This document shows, in pieces, positions 43,743-52,362 of a stretch of 57,714 bases of DNA. The position numbers and the translations under genes are program-made. The notes under the pieces were generated by a model that made no database searches, had not been told where the DNA came from, and saw nothing but the letters and a program-made list of their open reading frames with translations. Position 1 is the first letter of the stretch. Each line of letters begins with the position of its first letter. Source of the stretch: UBA5972 sp964588725 (GTDB taxonomy: Bacteria > Pseudomonadota > Alphaproteobacteria > Rhodobacterales > Rhodobacteraceae); assembly GCA_964588725.1 (NCBI GenBank), contig CAZPQL010000008.1:1-57714 (forward strand). Reading direction: 5' to 3'.

Positions 43743-46022
43743 ATGGCTGATAAGACCAATGAATTCGACCCCCCTGACAAGGATGACGGCCGTTTGGTGA
43801 CCGAGCCGCTGCGGCGTGCAGTTGGCGACCGCTATTTGCAATATGCCCTGTCCACGATCATGCACCGCGCACTTCCCGATGCGCGGGACGGGCTGAAGCC
43901 GGTGCACAGGCGAATACTTTATGCCATGCGCGAGCTTAAACTGGCCAGCAACGGAGGCTTTCGCAAATCCGCCAAAATTTCCGGCGACGTCATGGGCAAC
44001 TATCACCCGCACGGCGATCAGGCGATTTATGACGCCATGGCGCGACTCGCGCAGGATTTTAATGTGCGATACCCGCTGGTCGATGGGCAGGGGAATTTCG
44101 GTAATATCGACGGCGACAATCCCGCCGCCGCCCGCTATACCGAGGCCCGCATGACCGCCGCCGCCGAGGCGATGCTGGAAGGACTGGCTGAGGACGCCGT
44201 TGATTTTCGGGATAATTACGATGGCACGCTGACCGAACCCGTGGTGCTGCCCGCCGCATTCCCCAACATTTTGGCAAATGGCGCCAGCGGCATCGCCGTG
44301 GGCATGGCCACCAATATACCACCGCATAACATCAACGAGTTGCTCGACGCCGCGTTGCATATGATCAAATCCCCGAATGTGCGCGATGAAACCCTGCTCG
44401 ATTACGTTCCCGGACCGGATTTCCCCACGGGTGGCGTTATCGTTGAACCGCGAGAACATGTACTTCAGGCGTATCGCACGGGCCGGGGTTCGATCCGGTT
44501 GCGCGCCCGTTGGCAGGTCAAGCAGCTGCCCCGGGGCCAGTGGCAAATCGTGGTCACAGAAATTCCCTATCTCGTTCAAAAAGCCAAACTGATTGAGAAA
44601 ATTGCCGACCTGATCAGTGCCAAACGTATTCCCATTCTTGGAGACGTGCGCGACGAAAGCGCTGAAGATATCCGGCTGGTGCTTGAACCCCGCGCCAAGA
44701 CCGTTGACCCCCATGTGCTTATGGAAACGTTGTTCCGCCTGTCGGATCTCGAAGTGCGGTTTTCGCTGAACATGAACGTATTGATCGATGGGCTGACGCC
44801 GGTGGTCAGTTCACTGAAATCGATTTTACAGGCGTTCCTTGATCACCGCCGCGACGTGCTGAACCGTCGCTCCAGACACCGGCTTGGCAAGATCGACCAC
44901 CGGCTTGAGGTGCTGGAAGGGTATATCGTCGCCTTTCTTAATCTTGACCGCGTCATCGAAATCATCCGCTATGACGACCATCCCAAAGACACCATGATGG
45001 CCGAATTTGACCTCTCGGATGTGCAGGCCGAGGCGGTTTTGAACATGCGATTACGTTCATTGCGCAAGCTTGAGGAACTGGAGTTGCGCCGCGAAAACGA
45101 GGCATTACTGATCGAACGCGCCGATCTAGAAGATTTGCTTGCGGACGAAAAGCTTCAGTGGAACCACCTGTCTGATGAATTGCGCACCACGCGCAAGAAA
45201 TTTGGCAAATCTGCGACCGGTGGCGCGCGGCGCACAGATATCGCCGATGCGCCTGTGATCGAAGACGTACCGCTTGAAGCGATGATCGAAAAAGAACCGA
45301 TCACAGTGGTTTGTTCCAGCATGGGCTGGATTCGCGCCATGAAGGGGCACATCGATCTGGGCACTGAATTGAAATTCAAGGACGGCGACAGCCCCCAGTT
45401 TATGCTTCACGGACAAACTACCGACAAGCTGGTGTTATTTGGCAGTAACGGACGGTTCTACACGTTGGCCTGTGCGACATTGCCCGGCGGTCGCGGCATG
45501 GGAGAGCCGGTTCGTCTGATCGTGGATCTGCCCAATGAATCGCAAATTGTCGATCTGTTTTTACATGTTCCGGGCCGTAAAATTCTTGTGGCATCAAGCG
45601 CCGGGGACGGGTTCATCGTGCCGGAAATTGACATTGTTGCCCAAACCCGCGGTGGGCGTCAGGTTTTGAATGTCAAAAACAATGCCGTGGCAAAAGTCTG
45701 TCGCGCGGTTTCCGGCGACCACGTGGCGGTCATCAGCGCCAATGGCAAATTATTGGTGTTCCCGACATCAGAACTGCCGGAAATGGGGCGCGGCAAGGGC
45801 GTCCGGTTGCAAAAATACAAAACCACCCGCAGCGCGCAGGGCTCGCTTGATCTCGATGGTGGGTTGTCAGATGTGACCACTTTCGACTGGGACGACGGAC
45901 TTTGCTGGCAAATGGGTGGTAAAATCCGCACGCAGACAGATATGTCAGATTGGCTGGGCAAACGCGCGGGAGTCGGTAGGCGTCCGCCTTTTGGATTTCC
46001 AAGGAACAACCGATTTTCGTGA
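43743..46022 (+). CDS. parC: DNA topoisomerase IV subunit A
   Basis: Type II topoisomerase subunit that unlinks daughter chromosomes. The breakage-reunion domain covers about 20-480, with the DNA-linking tyrosine Y132 in AAARYTEAR and the helix KISGDVMGNYHPHGDQAIYD. The C-terminal domain has degenerate beta-pinwheel repeats (GRGMGEPVRL, GGRQVLNVKN, GRGKGVRLQKYK). The length of 759 residues is normal. The position equal to the quinolone-binding serine (S80 in E. coli ParC) is Q93, and E84 is D97. parE is not in the window. Confidence 0.95.
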   Translation: MADKTNEFDPPDKDDGRLVTEPLRRAVGDRYLQYALSTIMHRALPDARDGLKPVHRRILYAMRELKLASNGGFRKSAKISGDVMGNYHPHGDQAIYDAMARLAQDFNVRYPLVDGQGNFGNIDGDNPAAARYTEARMTAAAEAMLEGLAEDAVDFRDNYDGTLTEPVVLPAAFPNILANGASGIAVGMATNIPPHNINELLDAALHMIKSPNVRDETLLDYVPGPDFPTGGVIVEPREHVLQAYRTGRGSIRLRARWQVKQLPRGQWQIVVTEIPYLVQKAKLIEKIADLISAKRIPILGDVRDESAEDIRLVLEPRAKTVDPHVLMETLFRLSDLEVRFSLNMNVLIDGLTPVVSSLKSILQAFLDHRRDVLNRRSRHRLGKIDHRLEVLEGYIVAFLNLDRVIEIIRYDDHPKDTMMAEFDLSDVQAEAVLNMRLRSLRKLEELELRRENEALLIERADLEDLLADEKLQWNHLSDELRTTRKKFGKSATGGARRTDIADAPVIEDVPLEAMIEKEPITVVCSSMGWIRAMKGHIDLGTELKFKDGDSPQFMLHGQTTDKLVLFGSNGRFYTLACATLPGGRGMGEPVRLIVDLPNESQIVDLFLHVPGRKILVASSAGDGFIVPEIDIVAQTRGGRQVLNVKNNAVAKVCRAVSGDHVAVISANGKLLVFPTSELPEMGRGKGVRLQKYKTTRSAQGSLDLDGGLSDVTTFDWDDGLCWQMGGKIRTQTDMSDWLGKRAGVGRRPPFGFPRNNRFS

Positions 46023-46107
46023 CTTCAGTGCGTTGAATTGATATCGGGCTGGTGTTTTTTGAGTATCCCACTATTTTGACGCAGCGAAGCCCCAACCGGT
46101 GAACACC

Positions 46108-47301
46108 ATGGCCCTATCGTCTCTTGCCACAGATTATGCCGGTACCAGAACGCGCCTGTTTTGGCTGGCGCTGAAAGCCAGCATTCTGACGGTGCTAACG
46201 CTGGGATTTTATCGTTTCTGGATGAAAACGCGGCTACGCCGTTTCTATTGGTCGGCCATTCGCCCCGGTGGTGTACCGCTTGAATATACCGGCACCGGTG
46301 TTGAAAAACTGATGGGATTTCTGATCGCCGTGGTGTTTCTGGCGTTTTACATTGGTGTTTTCAATCTGATCCTGATTTTTTTCAGCTTCTCGTTGCTCAG
46401 CACCAGTTTTGCCGCGTATTTATTGTCGTTCGTGGGTATTATCCCGATTTTCTTCTACGCCCGCTATCGCGCAAGACGGTATATATTGGCGCGCACGCGC
46501 TGGAGGGGGATGCGATTTGGTGCCGAGTCCGCCGCGTGGTCGTACGCTTGGCGCGCCATGCTGCATTGGCTGGCAACCATCTTAACGTTAGGGTTATTGT
46601 TACCCCGGCAGATTTTCAAACTGGAAAAATTCCGCACAGACCGCACGTGGTATGGCAACGCACGGTTCCATCAAGAGGGCCGCTGGACCATGCTGTTGCC
46701 TGTCGCCAAACACTATTACTTTGGCCTGCTGATTAGTTTGACAAGTGGCGTCGCGGGCTATTTTGAACCCGTGGCGCTGTTGACCCTGACTCCGGCGTTG
46801 GTGTGGCTTATCATTGGTTTTGTGCACCTGAACGTGCAGGGGTTCCGATTACTTACGGAACACAAACGGCTAAACGAACGTATAGCGTTTACTTCTGCGC
46901 CACGCACACGACGTATTTTGCGCATATACGCGCTTGGCAATATGTTGGTGTCGGCTATTTTGTTTACGCTGATTGTGGTTATTTTTGTGGCTATTGGTTT
47001 TTTTCTGGCAACCTTTGGACCGGGGTCGTTTGAGGGCGAATTCGAACTTGTTCCGTCGCTGGGCAGCGGTTGGCGTGATCAGCTTGTCTTTATAGGCTTT
47101 GCCATCGCCTATTTTTCTATGTTTATTCTATATAGCGTGCTGACGCAGGTGTTTGTGACGTTGCCGATCATGGCGCATTATGCCGAAACGCTTCAGATCG
47201 AAAAACCGCATCTTTTGGGTGAAATTGATCAGCGAGACCGCGACGACATGACCGAGGCCGAAGGATTCGCTGAAGCGCTCGACATTGGTGCCGCCATATG
47301 A
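46108..47301 (+). CDS. DUF898 (YjgN-type) membrane protein
   Basis: A 397-residue inner-membrane protein of the DUF898 family. Near the start is the typical LTLGFYRFWMKTRLRRFYW; then come about six to eight hydrophobic segments and the recurring basic motif YARYRARRYILARTRWRGMRF, which appears again in modified form as KFRTDRTWYGNARFHQEG. An in-frame GTG at 46099 is an alternative start. Function unknown. The stop overlaps the start of an M48 peptidase gene by four bases, so the two products are probably made together in the same membrane. Confidence 0.88.
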   Translation: MALSSLATDYAGTRTRLFWLALKASILTVLTLGFYRFWMKTRLRRFYWSAIRPGGVPLEYTGTGVEKLMGFLIAVVFLAFYIGVFNLILIFFSFSLLSTSFAAYLLSFVGIIPIFFYARYRARRYILARTRWRGMRFGAESAAWSYAWRAMLHWLATILTLGLLLPRQIFKLEKFRTDRTWYGNARFHQEGRWTMLLPVAKHYYFGLLISLTSGVAGYFEPVALLTLTPALVWLIIGFVHLNVQGFRLLTEHKRLNERIAFTSAPRTRRILRIYALGNMLVSAILFTLIVVIFVAIGFFLATFGPGSFEGEFELVPSLGSGWRDQLVFIGFAIAYFSMFILYSVLTQVFVTLPIMAHYAETLQIEKPHLLGEIDQRDRDDMTEAEGFAEALDIGAAI

Positions 47302-48428
47302 GCGGGCTGGACTTCAGGACATTTGCCGATTTCATGGACGGTAGAACCGCGCGGTTGCACCGGGTCGAGGTGACACCGCGCCACGACGGGGGCAGGGATG
47401 TGATCCGCATCGCCCTGCCCGACGGCAGCGCGCATATAGATTGGCCGCTGCAGGATCTACGGCAATTGCCAGATCAGGCGGATAAATCTGCAGTAATTTT
47501 GGGGCGCGCAGGCGACAAGGACACTGCACGGCTGATTTTGCGCGAAACTGCCGTGGTGCGGCAGCTACAGCAGATATGTCCACACATCAAACGGATCGAA
47601 AAAACCCCGAATCTGTGGCGGCGGCTAGGCATTCTGTCTTTGGGCGCTTTCGCCTCTGTTGCGCTGATGGTGTTCGTTCTGGTGCCGTTCATGGCGGACC
47701 GGCTTGCGGTTCTTTTGCCGGTAGAAGGCGAACGGGCTTTGGGCGACAGCACGTTCGAGCAAATCCGCCGCGCGCTGGATCAAAATACAAGCACTGGTTT
47801 GCGTATATGTGAAACGCGTGCCGGCAACCGCGCCATCGAAAAAATGACGGCGCGGCTCGATACCGAAGACGATATTCCCTACCCGCTAAATATTTTTGTA
47901 CTCAACCATGATATGGTCAATGCGTTCGCTTTGCCCGGCGGTACCATCGTGCTGTTTCGCGGGCTGATCAATGACGCGGAAAGCCCCGAGGAACTGGCAG
48001 CGGTGCTGGGCCACGAAATGGGACATGTCGTGCACCGCGACCCGACGCGACTGGCGTTGAGGTCCGCAGGTTCGATCGGTGTGCTTGGGTTGCTGTTTGG
48101 CGATTTCGCCGGCGGCGCAGCGGTTTTGTTCCTGACCGAGCGCCTGATTCAGGCGAATTACAGCCGCGATGCCGAAGCCCGCGCCGACGATTATGTCCAG
48201 GATCGGTTCGCCAAAGTCGGCCTGCCATCAGCGCGTATGGCTGATTTTTTTGTACGTCTGCATAGAGAATACGGTTCGGACGAAAGCCTGTTGTCGCACC
48301 TGGCGTCGCACCCCGATCTGCAAAGCCGTGCCGACAAGGCGGTGGCTCGGGACGTCATTGGCAACGGCAATTTTCAGCCGGTGCTCAGCAGCAAAGAATG
48401 GCGCGACCTGCGTAGCATTTGTGATTAG
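47298..48428 (+). CDS. M48 family metallopeptidase
   Basis: A 376-residue zinc protease of the M48 (HtpX/Ste24-like) family. The zinc motif HEMGH is at 239-243, with the third ligand region at RDAEARADDY, and LPGGTIVLFRGL precedes the motif as in the family. One membrane span at about 110-132 tethers it, with the protease domain probably periplasmic; the N-terminal 100 residues are a separate cytoplasmic domain. It overlaps the DUF898 gene, which could be its partner or substrate in membrane quality control (inference). It converges on the P450 gene three bases away. Confidence 0.92.
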   Translation: MSGLDFRTFADFMDGRTARLHRVEVTPRHDGGRDVIRIALPDGSAHIDWPLQDLRQLPDQADKSAVILGRAGDKDTARLILRETAVVRQLQQICPHIKRIEKTPNLWRRLGILSLGAFASVALMVFVLVPFMADRLAVLLPVEGERALGDSTFEQIRRALDQNTSTGLRICETRAGNRAIEKMTARLDTEDDIPYPLNIFVLNHDMVNAFALPGGTIVLFRGLINDAESPEELAAVLGHEMGHVVHRDPTRLALRSAGSIGVLGLLFGDFAGGAAVLFLTERLIQANYSRDAEARADDYVQDRFAKVGLPSARMADFFVRLHREYGSDESLLSHLASHPDLQSRADKAVARDVIGNGNFQPVLSSKEWRDLRSICD

Positions 48429-48431
48429 ACG

Positions 48432-49799
48432 CTATTCCCTGATACGTTCCACCCGTAGATGAATGCCGTCCGCCGGCCGCAGAGTCAGCACCATCACCGG
48501 CTTGGGGGTTTGCCCCGCTATCAGGGAAAATTTCAACTTTGACACCACCGAGGCCAGAACGATCACCGCCTCGGTCATGGCAAAACGCGCACCGATGCAG
48601 ATGCGCGGCCCGTCGCCAAAAGGCAAATACGCGAACCTGTCGATCTTGTGACCCGGCGCAAACCGGTCGGGGTCAAAGGCGTCTGGGTGTTGCCACAACA
48701 GCGCGTTCCGGTGCAGCGCATAGATCGGCAACATCACGGTATCGCCGACGCGGATCTCGCGACCGCACAACGTGTCGGGTTTCAAGGCCGTTCGCGACAT
48801 AAACGCCGCAGGCGGATAAAGCCGCAGCGCCTCTTCGACCACCTGACGGGTGTAAATCAGCCGCTCCACGTCCTTGGCACTGGCGGTCCTGCCCTGCAAT
48901 ACATCGTGCGTCTCGCTGCGCAGGCGGTCCTGAACCCCTTGATCAAGCGCAACAAGATATAGCGCCCACGACAACGCCAGAGACGTGGTTTCGTGTCCGG
49001 CCACGATAAATGTCAGCAGATTGTCGCGGAGCTCTGCGGTGTTCATGCACCGCTTGGTTTCGGGGTCTTGTCCCTCGAGTAACAGATCAAGCAAATCGGG
49101 CACCTCGCGTGGCCCGCTTGAACGCCGTGCCTCTATGGTATGACCTGCCATAGATTTCATCTGGCGCATGGATTTTGAACCAAACATACGCGCCGGGCGC
49201 GGCACCCATGTGGGCACGCCGACAATATCCAACAAAGATATTTTTGCGGCGCTTGCCAGATAAGCGTTGATCGCGTGGTGCACGTCTTGTTTGCTGAACG
49301 CGTCGCCGGTGGAAAACGTCACGTCGCTGATCACGTCGAATGTTGTCGTGACCATTTCGTCAAATACGTTCACATTATGACTTGTGTGACTGGACAACCG
49401 GCCCACAAGTGCCTCGGCTGCGGCGCTCATCACCGGTGCCAACGCGTCGATATTGCGCGGCGCAAACACCGGCGCTGCCGCGCGGCGTTGCCAATGCCAA
49501 TGGGGCCCCTCGGCAACAAATAGACTGTCGCCAATGGCTGGCCGCAAAATATTCTTGGTGACGTCCGATTTGGGATAGTCCTGCAACCGGTCCTTGAGGA
49601 TATGCTTCAAAGCTTCGGGATCCATGACCATATGCCAGCGTTTGCCCGTTCGACCCGACACGATCGGTTGCTTGGTGGCTATTTCGGGGATGATTTCCAG
49701 AATGTTGCGGCGCGCCACACTAAGCGATTTCAGTATCCCCCAGGGTTCGCGCACCAAGGGCACGTGTACAGGCGTCGATGTGTCGGTGGTCGCGGTCAT
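48432..49799 (-). CDS. Cytochrome P450
   Basis: A soluble bacterial P450 of 455 residues. The I-helix oxygen-binding motif is AGHETT, the K-helix ExxR is EEALR, and the heme-binding loop is FGDGPRICIG with the thiolate ligand C401. The overall pattern is nearer to fatty-acid/terpene-type P450s than to CYP101-like ones, but the substrate cannot be inferred. No ferredoxin or reductase gene is adjacent, so electrons come from elsewhere. ATG 49799 gives MTATTDTSTPVHV; an earlier in-frame start at 49841 is less likely. It is divergent from a lipoprotein gene. Confidence 0.92.
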   Translation of the reverse strand: MTATTDTSTPVHVPLVREPWGILKSLSVARRNILEIIPEIATKQPIVSGRTGKRWHMVMDPEALKHILKDRLQDYPKSDVTKNILRPAIGDSLFVAEGPHWHWQRRAAAPVFAPRNIDALAPVMSAAAEALVGRLSSHTSHNVNVFDEMVTTTFDVISDVTFSTGDAFSKQDVHHAINAYLASAAKISLLDIVGVPTWVPRPARMFGSKSMRQMKSMAGHTIEARRSSGPREVPDLLDLLLEGQDPETKRCMNTAELRDNLLTFIVAGHETTSLALSWALYLVALDQGVQDRLRSETHDVLQGRTASAKDVERLIYTRQVVEEALRLYPPAAFMSRTALKPDTLCGREIRVGDTVMLPIYALHRNALLWQHPDAFDPDRFAPGHKIDRFAYLPFGDGPRICIGARFAMTEAVIVLASVVSKLKFSLIAGQTPKPVMVLTLRPADGIHLRVERIRE

Positions 49800-49908
49800 G
49801 GCCCCATCATAAATGCACCAATCACAATGTACATGGCGCACGGGAATTGCACGGCGACGTTGCTTGCTCTATGGCACCGTGGATAACAGCATGCAGGAAA
49901 GGTTGCCC

Positions 49909-50487
49909 ATGAATAACGTTCTCAGCTGGCCATGGTTCAACCGGGGTGCAATATTAAGTGTTGCCGTATTTCTGGCCGCTTGTTCGGACACGCCGCCGGT
50001 AGACCAGCCGCTTGAGCCTCTTGGTGATTTCAAGATGGGCAGCGTACTGGTGATCACCAAGAATGTTCAAAAAGGTCCGCTGTCGCGTGAAATTTCGCCC
50101 GAGTCGCTGGAGACCGCGCTCCGGCCCGAGATTGAAAAGTTTTTGACCAGCTACACGGGTGATCGGTTTTATCATGTCGCGGTTGTAGTGGATGCTTATG
50201 TTCTTGCTGTTCCCGGCGTGCCTTTGGTGGCTTCGCCGAAATCGGCGCTAATTCTGAGCGTCGAGGTATGGGACGACGCGAAGCGCCGTAAAATAACGGA
50301 AAAACCGGCCCAGATCGTGGTATTGGAAGAATTCAGCGGCAAAACGCTATTTGGTTCGGGCCTGACCCAAAGCAAGGAACAACAGCTAGCAGGGCTTGCG
50401 CGGGTTGGATCAAAGGCAGTTTACGACTGGATGGTCGAAAATAAATATTTGTTTGAGATAGAATTAAAAGCAAAATCCGGCGCGTAA
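49909..50487 (+). CDS. Putative lipoprotein
   Basis: A 192-residue protein with a lipoprotein signal: membrane-spanning residues (ILSVAVFLAAC) ending in the lipobox LAAC followed by SD. The residue after the lipidated cysteine is serine, so outer-membrane sorting is likely. The mature part begins with DTPPVDQPLEP and contains DRFYHVAVVVDAYVLAVPGVP. ATG 49909 follows CAGGAAAGGTTGCCC. I do not recognise the family. It stands alone, divergent from the P450 gene and followed by a 350-base AT-rich gap. Confidence 0.78.
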   Translation: MNNVLSWPWFNRGAILSVAVFLAACSDTPPVDQPLEPLGDFKMGSVLVITKNVQKGPLSREISPESLETALRPEIEKFLTSYTGDRFYHVAVVVDAYVLAVPGVPLVASPKSALILSVEVWDDAKRRKITEKPAQIVVLEEFSGKTLFGSGLTQSKEQQLAGLARVGSKAVYDWMVENKYLFEIELKAKSGA

Positions 50488-50840
50488 CCGTCAGCAATGT
50501 GGCACTATTGAACACGGGCTGAGAGAGATTTAGTTTAATACTGAACCATAATCGATCAAATGCGACGGCTTCGCCACCCTTTTCAGACATATTCGGGGCC
50601 GACAGCACGACGCAGCAACCATGGTCAGTTGGTTTGCTTTCACGCTATTATTAGGGTAACCTTCAGATATTAAAAACAAAAATTTCGGCGAGATGTATAC
50701 TAATCGCGATCCTCACCTTTTAACAACTACGCTACACGACCCGTTGAAGTATCGTGTTTTGAAATTTCGTGCTGACTGCATAGGTCGAGTTCAGATCAAC
50801 AACGATCCTAAACCACGACAAAATCGAAAAGGAATACACC
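50488..50840. other. AT-rich non-coding gap with the leader of the next gene
   Basis: I see no convincing gene on either strand in these 353 bases; short open frames here have poor composition and no ribosome site. The sequence is richer in A and T than its surroundings, especially 50640-50840. It should contain the promoter of the small secreted protein gene, whose ribosome site AAAAGGAATACACC is at the right end. Confidence 0.5.
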
Positions 50841-51092
50841 ATGAAACTTCTAACAGCAGCACTGACCGGCGCAATTTTGATAACAGCATCTTCGGCAATG
50901 GCCGGCGTATTTTCCGCACGTGATATTGCTGAAGGCTATGGCCAAAGCTTTACCAGCGGCAGCAGGATACTTGTCACCCACGACGCACGCAGCGCACGCG
51001 ACCAGTCAGAAAACGGCGCTCTGACGCAGTTTAGCTTCAAGAGCACCAAGACCATCTTTGGCGACCACTTTCCAAAGAACGGTGATCGGTAG
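50841..51092 (+). CDS. Small secreted hypothetical protein
   Basis: An 83-residue protein with a clear signal peptide (LTAALTGAILITASSAMA, cleaved before GVFSARD). The mature part has about 62 residues, no cysteine, and is rich in Ser, Arg and Asp (RSARDQSENGALTQFSFKST). It has a strong ribosome site and its own intrinsic terminator just downstream, so it is a single-gene unit and probably well expressed. I do not recognise the family. Confidence 0.72.
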   Translation: MKLLTAALTGAILITASSAMAGVFSARDIAEGYGQSFTSGSRILVTHDARSARDQSENGALTQFSFKSTKTIFGDHFPKNGDR

Positions 51093-51127
51093 CCTTAACC
51101 TTGCGGCCGGATTGAACCGGCAGCAAA

Positions 51128-51158
51128 AAAGCGCCGTCTGACTATCAGGCGGCGCTTT
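51128..51158 (+). terminator. Intrinsic terminator
   Basis: A 14-base stem, AAAGCGCCGTCTGA paired with TCAGGCGGCGCTTT (one G-T pair), with a three-base loop, preceded by an A-run and followed by GCTTTTG. It lies 36 bases after the stop of the small secreted protein gene and is the clearest Rho-independent terminator in the window; the flanking A and T runs mean it could work in both directions. Confidence 0.85.
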
Positions 51159-51267
51159 GCTTTTGACCGCACGTAATTAAGGTACGGTCATTGAAAATCA
51201 TCGCAATCCGGCCAATATTCAATCAAAGAAATGGGATCACAGCCGTTCACACCGGGGGAAACATTCA

Positions 51268-52308
51268 ATGGCCATAGAAAAAACCGTTTTTGTAACGGGT
51301 GCATCCGGCTTCATTGCCAAACATATCGTGCTTCAGTTGCTGCAGGCAGGGCACCGCGTGCGCGGTTCGGTCAGGTCGCAAGCAAAAGCAGAAGAAGTCC
51401 GGCGTGCCGTAAAAGCCAATTCCAACAGCGGTGAGGATTATGCGGACCGCCTTAAACTTGTCGAGCTCAATCTGAACGCCGACGCCGGGTGGGAGGACGC
51501 GCTGCAAGGCGTTGACGCGCTATTGCATACGGCGTCGCCATTTCCTTTGGCCGAACCCAAGGACGAGAATGATTTGATCCGCCCGGCAGTCGACGGCACC
51601 CTGCGTGCGCTGCGCGCCGCTGAAAATGCCGGGGTCAACCGTGTGGTGCTGACATCGTCCTTCGCCGCCATCGGGTATGGTGATCCACCACCGGATCCGG
51701 TTGTCTGGAGTCCGGACAACTGGACCGACCTCAATAGTCCGCGAGTCACCGCCTATGTCAAATCCAAAACACTGGCCGAACAGGCGGCGTGGGATTTCGT
51801 CAAGGATCATCCGAAAATGAAATTGACGACGATCAATCCGACGCTGGTTCTGGGGCCGGCGCTTGATACCCAAATCGGTTCATCGTTGGAATTACTGCAA
51901 CGTATCATGAATCGCGGCGATCCGGCTGTGCCGAATCTCAAACTTGGTGTCGTTGACGTACGCGACATTGCTGCCATGCATGTGGCCGCGCTCCAAAAGC
52001 CAAAATCCGCGGGGCGGCGATTTCTCGGCGCGTCTGCTGCGCTTTGGTTTGTTGACGTTGCTAAAGTTTTGCAAACTGCTTTGCCACAACGAAAATATGT
52101 CACCCGCGTTGCACCGAATTGGTTTCTTAGACTATTTGCGATCTTTGACAGCAGCGTCAAAGGCATCCTTCCGTCATTGGGTGAGGATTATACGTTTGAT
52201 GCCACGGCCACGCAGGACATTTTGGGTGTAAAGTTCATTGCACACGAAAAAACCATCGTAGATGCCGCCAAATTTCTCATCGAGAACCAGTTGGTTAAAC
52301 CCGGATAA
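51268..52308 (+). CDS. NAD-dependent epimerase/dihydroflavonol-4-reductase-like protein
   Basis: An extended SDR of 346 residues. The cofactor motif is VFVTGASGFIAKHI at the N-terminus, then HTASPFPLAEP, LTSSFAAIGYG and the active-site YVKSK. The pattern is that of dihydroflavonol-4-reductase-like and aldehyde or ketone reductases, typically NADPH-dependent; the natural substrate is unknown. The ATG follows GGGGGAAACATTCA. It is bounded upstream by the terminator and downstream by a gene for a polytopic membrane protein 54 bases away. Confidence 0.88.
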   Translation: MAIEKTVFVTGASGFIAKHIVLQLLQAGHRVRGSVRSQAKAEEVRRAVKANSNSGEDYADRLKLVELNLNADAGWEDALQGVDALLHTASPFPLAEPKDENDLIRPAVDGTLRALRAAENAGVNRVVLTSSFAAIGYGDPPPDPVVWSPDNWTDLNSPRVTAYVKSKTLAEQAAWDFVKDHPKMKLTTINPTLVLGPALDTQIGSSLELLQRIMNRGDPAVPNLKLGVVDVRDIAAMHVAALQKPKSAGRRFLGASAALWFVDVAKVLQTALPQRKYVTRVAPNWFLRLFAIFDSSVKGILPSLGEDYTFDATATQDILGVKFIAHEKTIVDAAKFLIENQLVKPG

Positions 52309-52362
52309 ACTATTGGATTTTGCGCGTCGCTTTGCCATAACGGGCCAAAAAGGGGCGGGCAG

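Noticed and set aside
43632..44714. An extension of the SDR frame that would give a 638-residue protein
   Set aside because: The added 360 residues are antisense to the 5' part of parC and unlike any SDR; a GTG with a ribosome site marks the true start at 43631.
50333..50608. Minus-strand 91-codon frame overlapping the lipoprotein gene
   Set aside because: It mostly mirrors the lipoprotein gene end and lacks a ribosome site and recognisable features.
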